Positions 24,290 through 35,545 of a stretch of 64,000 nt of DNA are shown one piece after another. A model generated the notes under the pieces. The model worked only from the letters and a program-made list of their open reading frames with translations. It did no database searches and was not told where the DNA came from. Source of the stretch: Magnolia sinica. Taxonomy: Eukaryota > Streptophyta > Magnoliopsida > Magnoliales > Magnoliaceae. The stretch spans positions 104,821,759-104,885,758 of the forward strand of contig NC_080578.1 of the NCBI RefSeq assembly GCF_029962835.1, given 5' to 3'. Numbering within the stretch: the stretch's first letter is position 1; each line of letters opens with the position of its first letter. Made by a program: the position numbers and the translations under genes.

Positions 24290-24495
24290 ACACATCTTCG
24301 AACACAATCCGACGCTGCTACCGCTAATCGGCCTCCTTCAAACCCCTTCTCTATCTATTTCTTCTCTCCTCCTCTTTCCCAAATCCTCTCCTCTCTGCAG
24401 AAATATTTAATAGAAGGAAAGAAAATTCCAAAATCCAAGAAGATAGCGCAGGCCCCACCTCGTGTTCTTCTCCGTCAAATCCCACTTTTTTTTAA
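24290..24495 (+). promoter_or_regulatory. Possible transcribed leader exon, gene not found
   Basis: A pyrimidine-rich CCTTCAAACC...CTCTCCTCCTC leader is followed by a purine-rich part and a good donor-like AAG|GTAAAATCC at 24496, then T-rich intron-like DNA. This is how many plant 5' untranslated exons look. I find no coding exon downstream on the plus strand before the LINE remnants, so it may belong to a decayed gene, a non-coding RNA, or be chance. Confidence 0.25.
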
Positions 24496-27400
24496 GGTAA
24501 AATCCTCTCTCGATTGTTTTCTCTTAAAAGAAACCTGAGACAGGAATCTTTATCTCCTTTCTCCCTTATTTTATATTTTCATGAGAATTCTCTTTCTTTT
24601 GTGTTTATACTCGGAAATTAATGCATGCCCATGAATTTATTTGGAAATTTGGGGTTGCGTTTTTCTCATAATGCAATGAAGAGCTTCAAAAACAGTTGCT
24701 GTTGATATTGTAATGTCGCCGTAGGGGGCCTTTCAGTTTTTCCATGTTCTTGTCTATTTTCAGTCCAATCTGATGTTCTTGCTTTGTGGATTGATTGTTC
24801 TTGCCGTTGATTTGAGGTGGGGATTTCAGCCGTTTGATGGAAATGTGTTGGGGTTTCATCCACTTCTTGATCTCGTGTTCATGCAAGTTTGTCTTTTTGG
24901 TGTTTATGCTCTGAACAACTGCGTGCTCATGATTTTTATGGAAAATCTGAAGTGGGTTTTATTTGGGTAGAGAAGAGCTTCAATCGTCCGTTCTGTAGAC
25001 ACCAATCTGATGTTGATGATCACTCTATCATGTCATTTTAGGGCCACAATCCATCCACAATGCGGCAGCGCACATGTCCATGCTTGTGCTGTGGATATGT
25101 TGCTGATGCTCCTTTATGGCATGGGAAGTCACACCGTTTACCGTTATCTACCCTTTGTCCTATTAGTGCAAATGCCAATTCTATAATAGCGATGCATTGG
25201 GTTTCTTCTTTCTTTGATCATTGATCTGACATTGTTTCTCTAGATATTGTTTTTGTAGATATGCTTTATTTGTTATCTCGATATTGTTTTTGTGGATATG
25301 CTTTATTTATTCTTTACACTCTTAAATGCCTGTGTTAACCTTTGCCTACTAACTTTTGATAACACTTGCTGTTTCTGTTAGCATGTCTGTCGGGGTGGCT
25401 TAAGAGTTTTTCTTTTTGCCAGTTAAATATACTTGTCTTGTTTTGTGATGCTTTTAGATTTTAGTATACCGCTCAATCAAGTGACTTGGAACATGAATCT
25501 TTGTTCTAGTTGCTGTTTTGGTGTGAATTTATGCCATAATAGAATTGTATTGGGTCTCATGGAGTTCTTTATATGATATTATTGTTAAGTTGCTAAATTA
25601 TGTCTTTGTGTGAAGGAAGTTGGGGAAATTTGTAAATCTAGGGCTAGTGAATTAGGGGATATTGGGGTTTTGGGAAAAAAAATTGGGTGTGATGATGGGG
25701 AAGAATTGGGAAATAAAGAAGGGAAAGAAAGGCAAACAAATCCTAAGAAATGGCGCTGGCTTTGATATCAAAACTAATGTAACCAATTTGAAAATAATTT
25801 AATTTAATTTTTTTTTGGATACATATATATTTTTTTTTCACAAAGATCAAACCACAAAGATTGATATCTACTAGTCTAGTAGCAGCTATGCTAGTAGTCT
25901 CATATTCTCAATCTCTTCTTTTGCTATAGGCATACATGCCAAAAGGGAAGCAATGCATGCTATAACCCAAGAAAATATCATTTCCTTTTCCATCATAACT
26001 ATTGGCAAAATAGTATTTTTGTGTTGTTACTTGATATACTTTATCTCAAAGCTAAGGAAACCCTAATAGAATCCTAAGCATCTATTGCTTCTATTCCTAA
26101 CCATCTATTCCACTAAAAAATTGATCCTTCTAAGATAATAGTGGATTGGAAGCAGTTGCGTTTGAGAGGGCTAATTTAGATGTTGTTTCTTGTGTCAATT
26201 GTATTAATGCCTTTGACCATAGTGATTGATTTGTTCCTGTAATTGTTGTCGTTTGTCTTTGTGGCCTTTTCAATAAACGTTCTTTATTGAAAATGTCTAA
26301 CAAGTCCAATACCAATTCTATCTCTCACAACTAATTAGGTGACAGACCTACATCATCTCCCTTTGCCTTCTACTAAAAGAGACATGTCTAACAAGTCCAA
26401 TACTAATTCTATCTCTCACAACTAATTAATTAATAGACCCAATGGACTTGTAAACATCTGATTGATGCTGTGGGCCACAATCTAATTAAATGTTAATTTG
26501 ATCCATATTTGTCATCAGACCGTAAATCTGATTGAAGTCCTCGATTAAGGCAATCTAGATGGGTGGATTAGTCAGATCATTGATCGATCATCTAGTGTGG
26601 CTTGGATGTGACCTTTGATCAACGTGCATGGTCCTGGATGCATCAATTTGATGAAGCCTAGTTCTTTCACGCCTGGGGAGTTGATGCAATCTCACCCTAT
26701 AACATATGTGGCTGTCCATACAAACACACAAGAAGAGTCTTGGGTGAGGCCCACTAGATTACTCGTGAGCTTAAAGGGCAGCTATAGTCAGCCATATGCA
26801 ACTAAACAGCTGTAGACATGTATATGGCTGTGTATACTCTCCCACTCTCTCCTAAATTAGAAGTTTATGTAGCTAGGAATCTACCAAAAAGAAAAAAAAA
26901 ATGTTGCCACGAGTCTTCTTTTATTTGTTTCTTTCTTTGTTTTCTAGAAATCAGATTTGAGACAAAAAGGAAACTTGGAACTATTATAAATAATGCTCAA
27001 CGCCATACATAGAAGAATGAGGATGTGGTTTTTGAATAAGATTTGCTTTGAGCCTATGTATGTTATGGTAGAAATGTTTGGGAAAAAACTCAGCGATATC
27101 TAGTTGCAGACCAGAGGACCGTTGAGCTTGGTCACAGTCTAGTCAAGATCTTCTTGAATTCCTTACAATTGACTGCTGCGTGGATCTCAATCTTGCATTC
27201 AATTTCTGTCTTTTGAATCTAAATGCATTACCCCGTCTCTAGGTACTGGTGGGGATGTCTCCTTCATTTTGATTATCTTCTCCATTCATTCCGCATTTAG
27301 GTCTCATAATGTCTGGCAATGTTTACTGTAATTTCCTTTTCTTTTTTGAATGATAATGGGAATTTAATTAAACATGAAGACAAATAGAAAGCAAAGGGAG

Positions 27401-29480
27401 GTGATGTGGGATAGTTTGCCCACAATCATAAGGGAGGAGTAGGCCTCCCCCCTCAATCAATTAGTTAGGTAGTCAAATCAATGTAATTTTGGTTTATGAC
27501 CCATCTAGATTGGGACCTACAGTTTGAAGTGTTTTATTTGAATTACTTGTATGCCACATGTTTAATTTCTTAGTTCCTCCATATCAACCATCACACTTTG
27601 GTAGAGTGTCAAAATTTTTCTTTTTAAATATTAAAAAAACGCTTCAAAGTTGTGTTTCATGAAATGGATCAATGTAAACTAGCTATGGTCATCCCCAAAA
27701 GAGCATGAATAACATGTGCCCGATGGAGAGAAAACTTGAGCTGGTCTCTACACATTGAAACATATTTAAGTATACGGAGAATATATTAGTTTTATTGATG
27801 TAGAGAAGGGTAAGGTAGTACGTTTAGTATGTTTCTTTTCTTTTGTTTACAAGTTTTGGACTTTGGGTTTAAGATGTGTATTATAGAGGCTACCATTCTT
27901 TTGTAACTAGCTAAAGGGTACCCTTGGTCATTTTCTCTTCATATAGTCTATTTATCTCTCCTGTTAGTTCAGTTCTCATGATATAACTCCTCTTTCCTCT
28001 TTGTTTCTCTTCTTCATCAATTTTAACATTTTCCATTAGGCCATGTTTGGATAGACGGAATCCAGGGCGTGGAATTAAAAAGTTAATGATTTTGCAATGA
28101 TTATTTCAATTGTCATTGTGCAAAAATAGATTCCATTTTCATGTTTCATGTTTGTTTTGCAAGTGGAAATCCCAATCCCCCATAATAACGGCTGCACTCA
28201 TTTCTTGAGACACGTGTATCTAGATAAGGGTGGAAATGTTACCTTGGAACTGATGGTTTTCATCGACATCCAAACATTCCCACATGTCAAATCATGGTTG
28301 AGTATAGGTTCTCAATTCTGACAAGTGGGGTCGCGGTTTTGTTCTCCCAAGTGTGGTTGTAGTTATCTTATTGTCGATTAAGAATACCTAAAAAATCTCA
28401 TGGATAGGACAATGTTAACCTTTCTATTTGTGGTGTGCGTGTGTGTGTGTATTATATATATATATATATTAGACGGTGAGTATTATAAAATTCCTAGTGT
28501 ATAACTAGATGGTTAAATGTGTATAACTAGATGATTAATAGGAGTATATCTGTAATTATAAATATACAAGAGATACATGAACGAGATCAGACATAGCGCA
28601 TGATATTTGAGAAGCAAACAGAGCCTCACGTGGATGAAAAAGATGCTCGAAAGTGCAAATTCACCAACACAGGTTATGGAAACTTGGTGGTGATGGAGGT
28701 GGTGTACAGTTGGTTATCCTCTCCCAAGCTAGAAAGAACATAAAGGGCACAATTCTCTGAACTTGTTTAGATACTAAAGTGATAGGGAGATTGCCTTTCT
28801 CGAGACTCTGAACTCTGATCTTGAAGTCATGTTGTACAACTTCTTCTGCTTCTTCTTCTTTCCTTGATAATGGCCTATAAAAAGAACACCAAATTGCTTC
28901 AGCTGTAGGTAAGTCATGATCTTGACGCAGTCTCTAGAGGGGGAGTTTCAAGTAATAGGAAGTTGGACTCAAAAATTCAAAGTACTTGCGGTTAGATTCT
29001 CTGGAGGAAGGATTAACAGATTTTGCTAAAATTATGTCAGCTCAAGTTGTTTGGGAAGGAGGTGGTGAAATTTCTATCTACATTTGGCCAAGCATGTGTT
29101 GGCTTTTAATTAGGGCATCAAATTCACTTCACCGTAAGAGAAAATCGGCCATATAATTTGATGGTGACAACTGAAGAAGAATATAATTTATTTTTGGCAA
29201 ATGTGGAAGTAACAATAATAGTGAGGACTTGAAGAGGGTTGGACAAATGGGCGAAGGTGTAAGTTAGTGGAAAGACAATTTTCACATATTCACCTTTCAT
29301 TGGAGGTGGGAGAAGTTAGTGAGTTCATAAGTTGTGTAAGAGGAATGGAGAAATAAGTCAAAAATTTGAAATTCTAATAAGATGTGTACAATAGACAGAT
29401 ACTTGGGGATTGAAGTGTTTACACAAGAAGGGATTTACGGTAAAGAAATTTGGTATCAGAACTGAGGAGAAATTTTTGAA
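24496..29480. other. Intergenic, mostly unrecognised
   Basis: About 5 kb of T-rich DNA. Small items are a ~36-bp tandem duplication near 25245-25320 (GATATTGTTTTTGT(A/G)GATATG) and a 91-bp-spaced repeat of ATGTCTAACAAGTCCAATAC at 26292 and 26383. A decayed MITE-like piece begins GGCCATGTTTGGATAGACGG at about 28041. A GTGTGTGT/TATATATA tract lies at 28437-28471. No protein domain was recognised in any frame. Confidence 0.5.
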
Positions 29481-30895
29481 AAGAGGGATTTGGGGAATTT
29501 AAGAAATTCAATTCCCCTCTAAAATGAGGTAGATTTCCAACTGAGAGATCTTAAACTGAATTTGGAATGAGGGATATTGGTAGAGGTGTACACGAGTTGA
29601 ACCAAGTCGAGCTTGGCACAACTCGACTCGGTCCTCGAGCCTGACTGGCCAGCTTAGCTTAGTTCGATCAACAGCTCGGGCCAGTTCGAGCTGAGTTCGC
29701 CTGTGCGACATTTTCACAAACACATGGTCTGCACCTTCAAAATCTCACTGTATATAAAACAACAACAATGGTTTTACAGGTATTTTATCAAACACCTTGT
29801 AAGAAACATAAAAATCAAGAAAAAAAGGGTATTTGTTTCATATACGCACCTTCCTTGCCACTAGCCCCACTTCATTGAGTCATTTCATCAAACACTTGGT
29901 GAGCAACAACAATATCAAAGTAACCGAGTCACCAAACTGAATCGATCCGAGTCGAGTCGAACTCAAACTCAGTTCGAAATTTTTTCTAGCTCAAAAAATC
30001 AGCTCGACTCGGCTCTAACTCAGTTTCGAACTGAGTCGAATCGAGCTTTTTCAAGTCAAGTCGAGCGAGCTACCGAGCTAACTCTGCTCGTGTACAGCCC
30101 TAGATATTGGTAGTGTCCAAAATTTGGAAACCTTTCTAAAGCAATCACACTTGCTAGAGGAGTCCAAAAGAATTTTGGAAACTTTAAGCGAGCACACTTG
30201 TTATAGTACAAAAGAATATGGGAAATGTTAAGTGAGCGCACTTGCTAGAGTCCAAAAGAATTTTGGAAACTTTCCAAAAAAGAAAAAAAAGAATAGGACT
30301 TGCAACAAAACATAAATGGTATGTGAGACAAGCAACATTCTTAGAAGTGGTCTAGAATGCAAAAAATGTTGGGAAGGCTTGTGCATGGATTAGATTTTGT
30401 AAAGTAGATGGAGAGAAGGATAATATGTGTTCTTACAAAAGGATGAGAAAGAGTGAATGGAAACCTTTCTAAAGTGAGTACACTTGCTAGAGGAGTCCAA
30501 AAGAATATTGGCAACTTTCCAGAAGAGGAAAAAAGGGTAGGACTTGCAGCAAGGCTTAAATCATATGTGAGATAAGCAACTTTCTCAGAAAACAGTCTAA
30601 AATGAAAAAAAAAGTGTTGGAAAGACTTGTTACGTGGATTATATTTTGTAAGATGAAAGGAAGGATAAAATGGGTTTTTTTTGCAGAAGGATGAGAATTG
30701 AGAAAGAGTGAATGGAAGACCCACAATTGAATTTGGAATAAGGGATATTGGTAGTGAGTACACTTGCTAGAGGTGTGCAAAAGAATTTCAGAAACTTTCC
30801 AGATAAGGAAAAATGAGTAGGACTTGCAAAAAGTCATAAATGGATGTGAAATAAGCGACATTCTCAGAAGTAGTCTGGAATGAAAAAAAGAGGTT
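29481..30895. repeat. Degenerate tandem repeat array
   Basis: A unit reads roughly: CACTTGCTAGAGGAGTCC, AAAAGAATTTTGGAAAC, GGACTTGCA, ATATGTGAGATAAGCAAC, then GAAAGAGTGAATGGAAG. It recurs with starts (CTTGCTAG) at about 30150, 30241, 30483 and 30763. The closing phrase AATTTGGAAT(A/G)AGGGATATTGGTAG occurs just before the hAT MITE and again near 30730, so the MITE inserted into the array. Unit length varies (91, 242, 280 bp). No coding is evident. Confidence 0.7.
29581..30102. mobile_element. hAT-type MITE with 8-bp target duplication
   Basis: The ends are TAGAGGTGTACACGAG and CTCGTGTACAGCCCTA, a 16-bp inverted repeat with a few mismatches. They are flanked on both sides by GATATTGG (29573-29580 and 30103-30110). 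An 8-bp duplication is the hAT signature. The 522-bp body is made of repeated GAGTCGAGCT-like words and has no transposase. Relatives lie at 37165-37745 (full length, opposite orientation) and 35314-35545 (partial). Confidence 0.85.
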
Positions 30896-31475
30896 GGAGC
30901 TTTGGCATGGCTAGTGAGAAGGAATAAGGTGCTAACGATAGATGATCTTTGTAAGAGACGAATGGTGCTCCTGAGCGTTTGTCTTATGCGCATGCACAAT
31001 GAGGAGTCTATTGCTCATCTTTTCATTAATTACCCATTTGCCAAAGGAGTTTGGGATAACTTCCTTAAATTGTTTGAGGTGTCATGGGTCATGTTGGGTT
31101 CTATAGAGGGCTTCTTGTTGACTTGGCACGAGGGAGGTGTAGGTAAGATCATCAAGGCAATATGGAGACTGGCGATGCCAGGTGGAATTTGGGGGGAAAG
31201 GAACAATCATTGTTTTAGTAATTGGTGCGGTCGGATACTAGAGTTGTTCAATGGGGCGAAATCAAATGTAAAGGATTGGGTGATAGCGGCGAATATCATA
31301 GATTGAAGTTTTTTCGTTTCCTGGTTTGGATTGGGTGATAGCGGCGAATATCATAGATTGAAGTTTTTTCGTTTCCTGGTTTTTGGTCCGAGTTGTAATT
31401 TTTTATGCTCCGGCCTCCTATTAATAAAAGTATTACTTCTCAAAAAACAAACAAATAATAAAATAAAATAAAATC
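30896..31475 (+). mobile_element. LINE 3' fragment, plus strand
   Basis: The translation from 30902 reads AWLVRRNKVLTIDDLCKRR, then EESIAHLFINYPFAKGVWDN, then WGERNNHCF. This is the zinc-binding domain that follows reverse transcriptase in plant L1-type LINEs and in the many gene-like fragments derived from them. The frame ends at 31304-31306. A short 3' UTR with AATAAAAG and an A-rich tail (31440-31475) follows. The RT core is missing, as expected of a 5'-truncated copy. Confidence 0.8.
31273..31382 (+). repeat. 55-bp perfect tandem duplication in the LINE end
   Basis: The unit starting GGATTGGGTGATAGCGGCG occurs at 31273-31327 and is repeated identically at 31328-31382. It covers the last coding codons, the stop and the start of the 3' UTR. 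Perfect identity points to a recent event. Confidence 0.95.
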
Positions 31476-32119
31476 CTTCAAATATTTATAGCAATGGAAT
31501 TCAATTTCATATATAAATTATAACAACAGTTTGTGGATATAGTTATATTGCACAAACCTTAGTATATGGTTAGAATGATCTTATCCCTAGTGTATTGGGT
31601 ACTAGGTAGTAGTGTACCATGTACTCATTCTTGTACCGTGTATGCAAGCGACCTGCATTCCTAGTAATGACTTGACATTACTAGGAATTGTCACATTTCA
31701 AAACCCCTAAATCATCAAATATCGAAGTAAATAAAAGCAAATATCAAAAATCAAAATTTGAATTTTATTTCAAATTTTCAATATGTGGATTTTGAATTTC
31801 AAAGTTTGGTGAGCTCTCAAATCCTACTCTTCTTTTCTGCCTTTTCTTTCTCCTTTCCACCCTTTCCTTCTTTTCTATTTTTTTGCTACCTAATCTATTG
31901 TCTCTTCCTTATTGGCATCTTCCTTCTTCTATCTCATGACCTTGCTTTAGTTAACTTCCTATTTTTGCTAGGCGTCACTTTATTGTTGTTAATACCATCA
32001 TTGTGCTTTTCTACACTCACCCTTGGACATAGCTTGCTGTTGGACTTGTCCTTGACATTGCCACCACATGTTTCTTATGGATTTTATTTATTTATTTATT
32101 TTATTTTTTATAATTATTA
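31476..32119. other. AT-rich spacer between two LINE fragments
   Basis: T-rich DNA with a hydrophobic but low-complexity 122-codon frame (31758-32126) that I do not accept as a gene. Nothing else was seen. Confidence 0.4.
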
Positions 32120-32990
32120 TAAATAGTGATGATTTTATTGCAAGAAGGCCAAAGGCAAAGAATTACAAAAACAAAACAAAAAGGGAAAACTAATTAAAAA
32201 TCTGCTTGACTATCTGGAATTTGAGATGGCAGAATCATGGCATCATAGCCAATGATTCGGCAGAGATCTTTGGCTTGATTACAAACTTCCACAACATCTA
32301 TTATCCAATTCCTGAAGCAGTGGAGATTCCTTTCCAACCATAGTTTCCAGATTCCAGCTAGAAAACATAAATGCCAGATCTTTGTCCATATATTCCCTTT
32401 GCCCCCTCCGTGTCATGCCAACAAGAGAGATCTGATGGAACCTGATAAGGCCCATTGAATACCAAATATGAGAAAGAAGTATTCCCACATCTTTCTTGCA
32501 TATAGACAATGCGTAAAGAGATGGTTAGCTGATTGCTTAACTTGGTAACATAGGAGACACATTTGGTAAAATCATATTCCTTGTCCGCAAATTGTTTATT
32601 GCGAGCCCTTTATTCCTACCCACTAACCAAGCAAGAGCGGCTACCTTTGGTGGAGCACCATATTTCCATACGTGGGCTTTGTGATTCACCCCACTGGCAT
32701 TTGATCGATCATTGATCGAAATATATAATGATTTACGGAGAAGTTGCTGGACTTGTCATCCAACCACCTTTGTGAATCCCTATTTGAGATAGATGGGCGG
32801 ACCTTGCTCAGCATTTCCCTATGGACATTTGGGTCTTCATCAATTTTCCAAATGTGCATATTGTAGGGGCTGGTACGCGCATATTGTATCCGTATCAGTT
32901 GGTGCTGATACTCGCTATGGTGGTGAAATGGGCGAAGTAAAACTCGGTGGTTGTATAGGCTATACATTGCATTAATACAGTATGGCTTCA
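32120..32990 (-). mobile_element. LINE 3' fragment, minus strand
   Basis: Reading the complement from 32990 downward gives RWLDDKSSNFSVNHYIF, then WKYGAPPKVAALAWLVGRNK, then a zinc-binding region with HLF, HCLYARKMWEYFF and SGSIRSLLLAWHD. These are spread over shifted frames with several interruptions. It is the same LINE domain as the plus-strand copy at 30896 but a different, older copy. It extends further upstream into the RT-connection region. An A-rich tail (T-rich on the plus strand) lies near 32080-32120. Confidence 0.7.
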
Positions 32991-33479
32991 ATGTGTTGGT
33001 TGCGAACCGATATGCTTATAAGGGGTGTGTTTTGCAATTGTTCCACTTTTTCCTCTTTTCAATCATTTTCTTCATTCGAAGGATGATGCCTAAAAATTCT
33101 TTTTTGATTAGACTAGGCATATTTTGGAGATCAAAACATGAGTTGAACGAGATTTGATGAGGAGCAATAGATTAAAAAAAAATGGGTAAAATGTCACTTC
33201 GTTTTTTTCTTCTTTTAATTGTATTTTAACTTATTAGACGCAAATTACCAAATGCTTGATTTGTGTTGGATCAGGGCCCATTTGGTTGATTTTTCAAAAT
33301 TTTCATATTTTAACCATTTTTTGCTAATTTTTGTCTAATTGGAGTTGCACATAATAAATGGATAAATGGCATTCTTTGATTATGTTGGGATAACATGCAT
33401 ATGATTACTTTGTAATAGTATTTCATTAGTTTCATTCACAACTAGTTGGGATAAGGTTTAGATGATGATGATGATAAGA

Positions 33480-33650
33480 GCTGGGCAATCCTGACCCTAT
33501 TCGGTGGATCCGACCCGATCCGACGGCCTGGATCGGTGCGGATCGAGTAGGGCAGCTCAGATCCGTAAACTTTTCAGATCGAGTTCGGATCCATACCTAT
33601 CCGGACCGATCCGATCTGGAACGGGTCTAGCTAGCTCAGGTTTAGGGGTT
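33480..33650. repeat. Small GGATCCGACCCGATCC-rich MITE fragment
   Basis: A short stretch with repeated CGGATC, GACCCGATCC and GGACCGATCCGATC words, an internal sequence type common in plant hAT MITEs. The ends were not resolved. Confidence 0.35.
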
Positions 33651-33776
33651 TTGATTTTTGAAAGGGAGCTCTGGCATTTTATGATGGGTCATGACATTGT
33701 CATGCATGAGTCATGCATGTATGAGGGTAACGAGTAATGATGATTTGATGTTAGTGGGAAGGTTGTACGGGCGTCT

Positions 33777-33778
<2 letters not shown>

Positions 33779-33809
<31 letters not shown>
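33779..33809. repeat. (GA)n microsatellite
   Basis: An uninterrupted GA run of about 15 units. Confidence 0.95.
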
Positions 33810-33812
<3 letters not shown>

Positions 33813-34164
33813 AAACGTTCGATTTTTGAGTTAAAGGCTTGTTACTTTGCCCCAATTTTTTGATGATCCAGACCATTGATGTATAAGGAAATAGATTAGA
33901 TGGACACCATAGAAAAAATCACGTCCATCAAAGATTTTACATGTACAAAATGATGTGATGAAAACGGTTGTCAAGAAATTGCAGCTTCTAATTGCCTTTG
34001 TATGTGAGTTACAGATTGAGAGAGGATTATTATTATTTTTATTATGTGGAGTAGATGACTTAGGATGTTTAAATGAATGGTTTGGATTTTTTGATGGAGG
34101 GGTAGAAGGACCGAATAGGGTGGGCGAGCCTACTTTATGCTTTTTGTCTTCTTTTTTTTTTAGG

Positions 34165-34616
34165 GAATAATCTTTGCTTCGGATAATAAATTCCAGTAAT
34201 CAGCCAATTAGTTGAGGATAGTGTAAAAACAGACAGTCATGTGCTTGAGAGTTTTGCCGAAGGCCCAGATGACATAGAAAATGGCATGAGCAATAAGAGC
34301 AATGCCTAGTCTACACAAAAAGTGAGCAACATGTGCACGTTGAATGTAGACTAGTGGTTGTCATTTCTCCAACTGGCCATTTCATCATACATGTGTGGCT
34401 CACCTGATAAATGGACAAACATCTAGCTTCACACGTTGGTGAACCTTACAAAGGCGTCGGGTTTCTTATTTGGAAAGATCCTACAGGTCCCAATTGATGG
34501 AGACCCAAGAAAGATGTGGGACGTTGGGAGATGGAGAGAGCATTTGTGGTTGAAGAGAAAGATTAGGCAGTAAAGAATCCAATAAAAAGAAGATGAAGAT
34601 AGATAAGTAAAAGCAC

Positions 34617-34660
<44 letters not shown>

Positions 34661-34864
34661 CAGAATACAAAGCTGCAGTTGATGATAGAATGAAAAAGAA
34701 AAAAGAAAGAGGTAAAGACTTGTTTCTTGAAGAATCCTTCCATCTGTGTTGGACAGATTGATCCGATTCGCCGGTGTTGGATGAGGATGAGGTACAGACC
34801 TTCTTTCTTCGCTCTTATCCCTCATCTACGTTTCTTTCTTTCTTCTGTCTGCGTTTTATTTCAG

Positions 34865-34909
<45 letters not shown>

Positions 34910-35545
34910 CCTGACGAGCGGGAAGGTTGTAGGTAGGGAAACAACATAGAGCCCTGTGACAGGGCGCGGATTAGGCGAGTTCCGGGTAACAGCATAGCGG
35001 GTGAGTCCACCGGGTGCGGATTAGGCGTGTTACCCTTCACTATGAGGCCTACCTCAATTATGTGTTATATATCCACGCCGTCCATTAGTTTTTTTAGCCC
35101 ATTTTAGGTCATCTAGACCAAAAAATTAAATAGATCCAAATCTCCACAGAAACAGTGGTGATTGAAAGCCACCATTAAAAAACTGCCTAGGGATACAGTA
35201 ATGCCCACCTTAATGTTTCTTTTCCATCCAACCCTTGATAAAGTTAACCAGACATGGAGGAAGCGGATACATAAAGATGAGCTTTGTTAAAGTCCCTTGA
35301 ATACATTAATACATAGGGGTGTACATCGAGTTGAACCGAGTCAAGCTGGCCCTTGCTCGAACACCAACGGACTTCAGCTCAAACTCGGCTCGACTCGGTC
35401 CTCGAGCCCGACTGTCCTGCTCGGCTCGGCTCGGTTCAAGTCAGTAGCTCGGGCCAGCTCGAGCCAAGATCGAGCTGAGTTTGCTATTGATGCATTTCCA
35501 CAAACAATTGAACTGCAACTTCAAAAATTCACTGTTTTACAAACC
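34165..35545 (-). repeat. Left arm of large inverted repeat
   Basis: The complement matches 37531-38987 in order. The outer end is GAATAATCTTTGCTTCGG. Next come the GGCCATTTCATCATACATGTG and CCTACAGGTCCCAATTGATGG regions, the GA tracts (34619-34657, 34868-34908), a GGGCGCGGATTAGGCGAG MITE-family segment, and finally half of a hAT MITE from 35314. It lacks a ~125-bp segment present in the right arm (38530-38655) and has expanded GA runs. It is non-coding. Confidence 0.93.
35314..35545. mobile_element. Partial hAT MITE in left arm
   Basis: It begins TAGGGGTGTACATCGAG next to TTAATACA, which is the complement of the target duplication flanking the full copy at 37165-37745. Homology stops at TTTACAAAC near 35545, where the inverted repeat ends. 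Confidence 0.8.

Noticed and set aside
25750..25775. GGCTTTGATATCA as a minus-strand primer binding site
   Set aside because: Complement TGATATCAAAGCC differs from the usual site at several bases, and no LTR boundary or protein remnant lies nearby.
31758..32126. Hydrophobic 122-codon frame resembling a membrane protein
   Set aside because: T-rich DNA gives F/L/S/Y-rich peptides by chance; no start context, homology or splice signals, and it lies between two LINE fragments.
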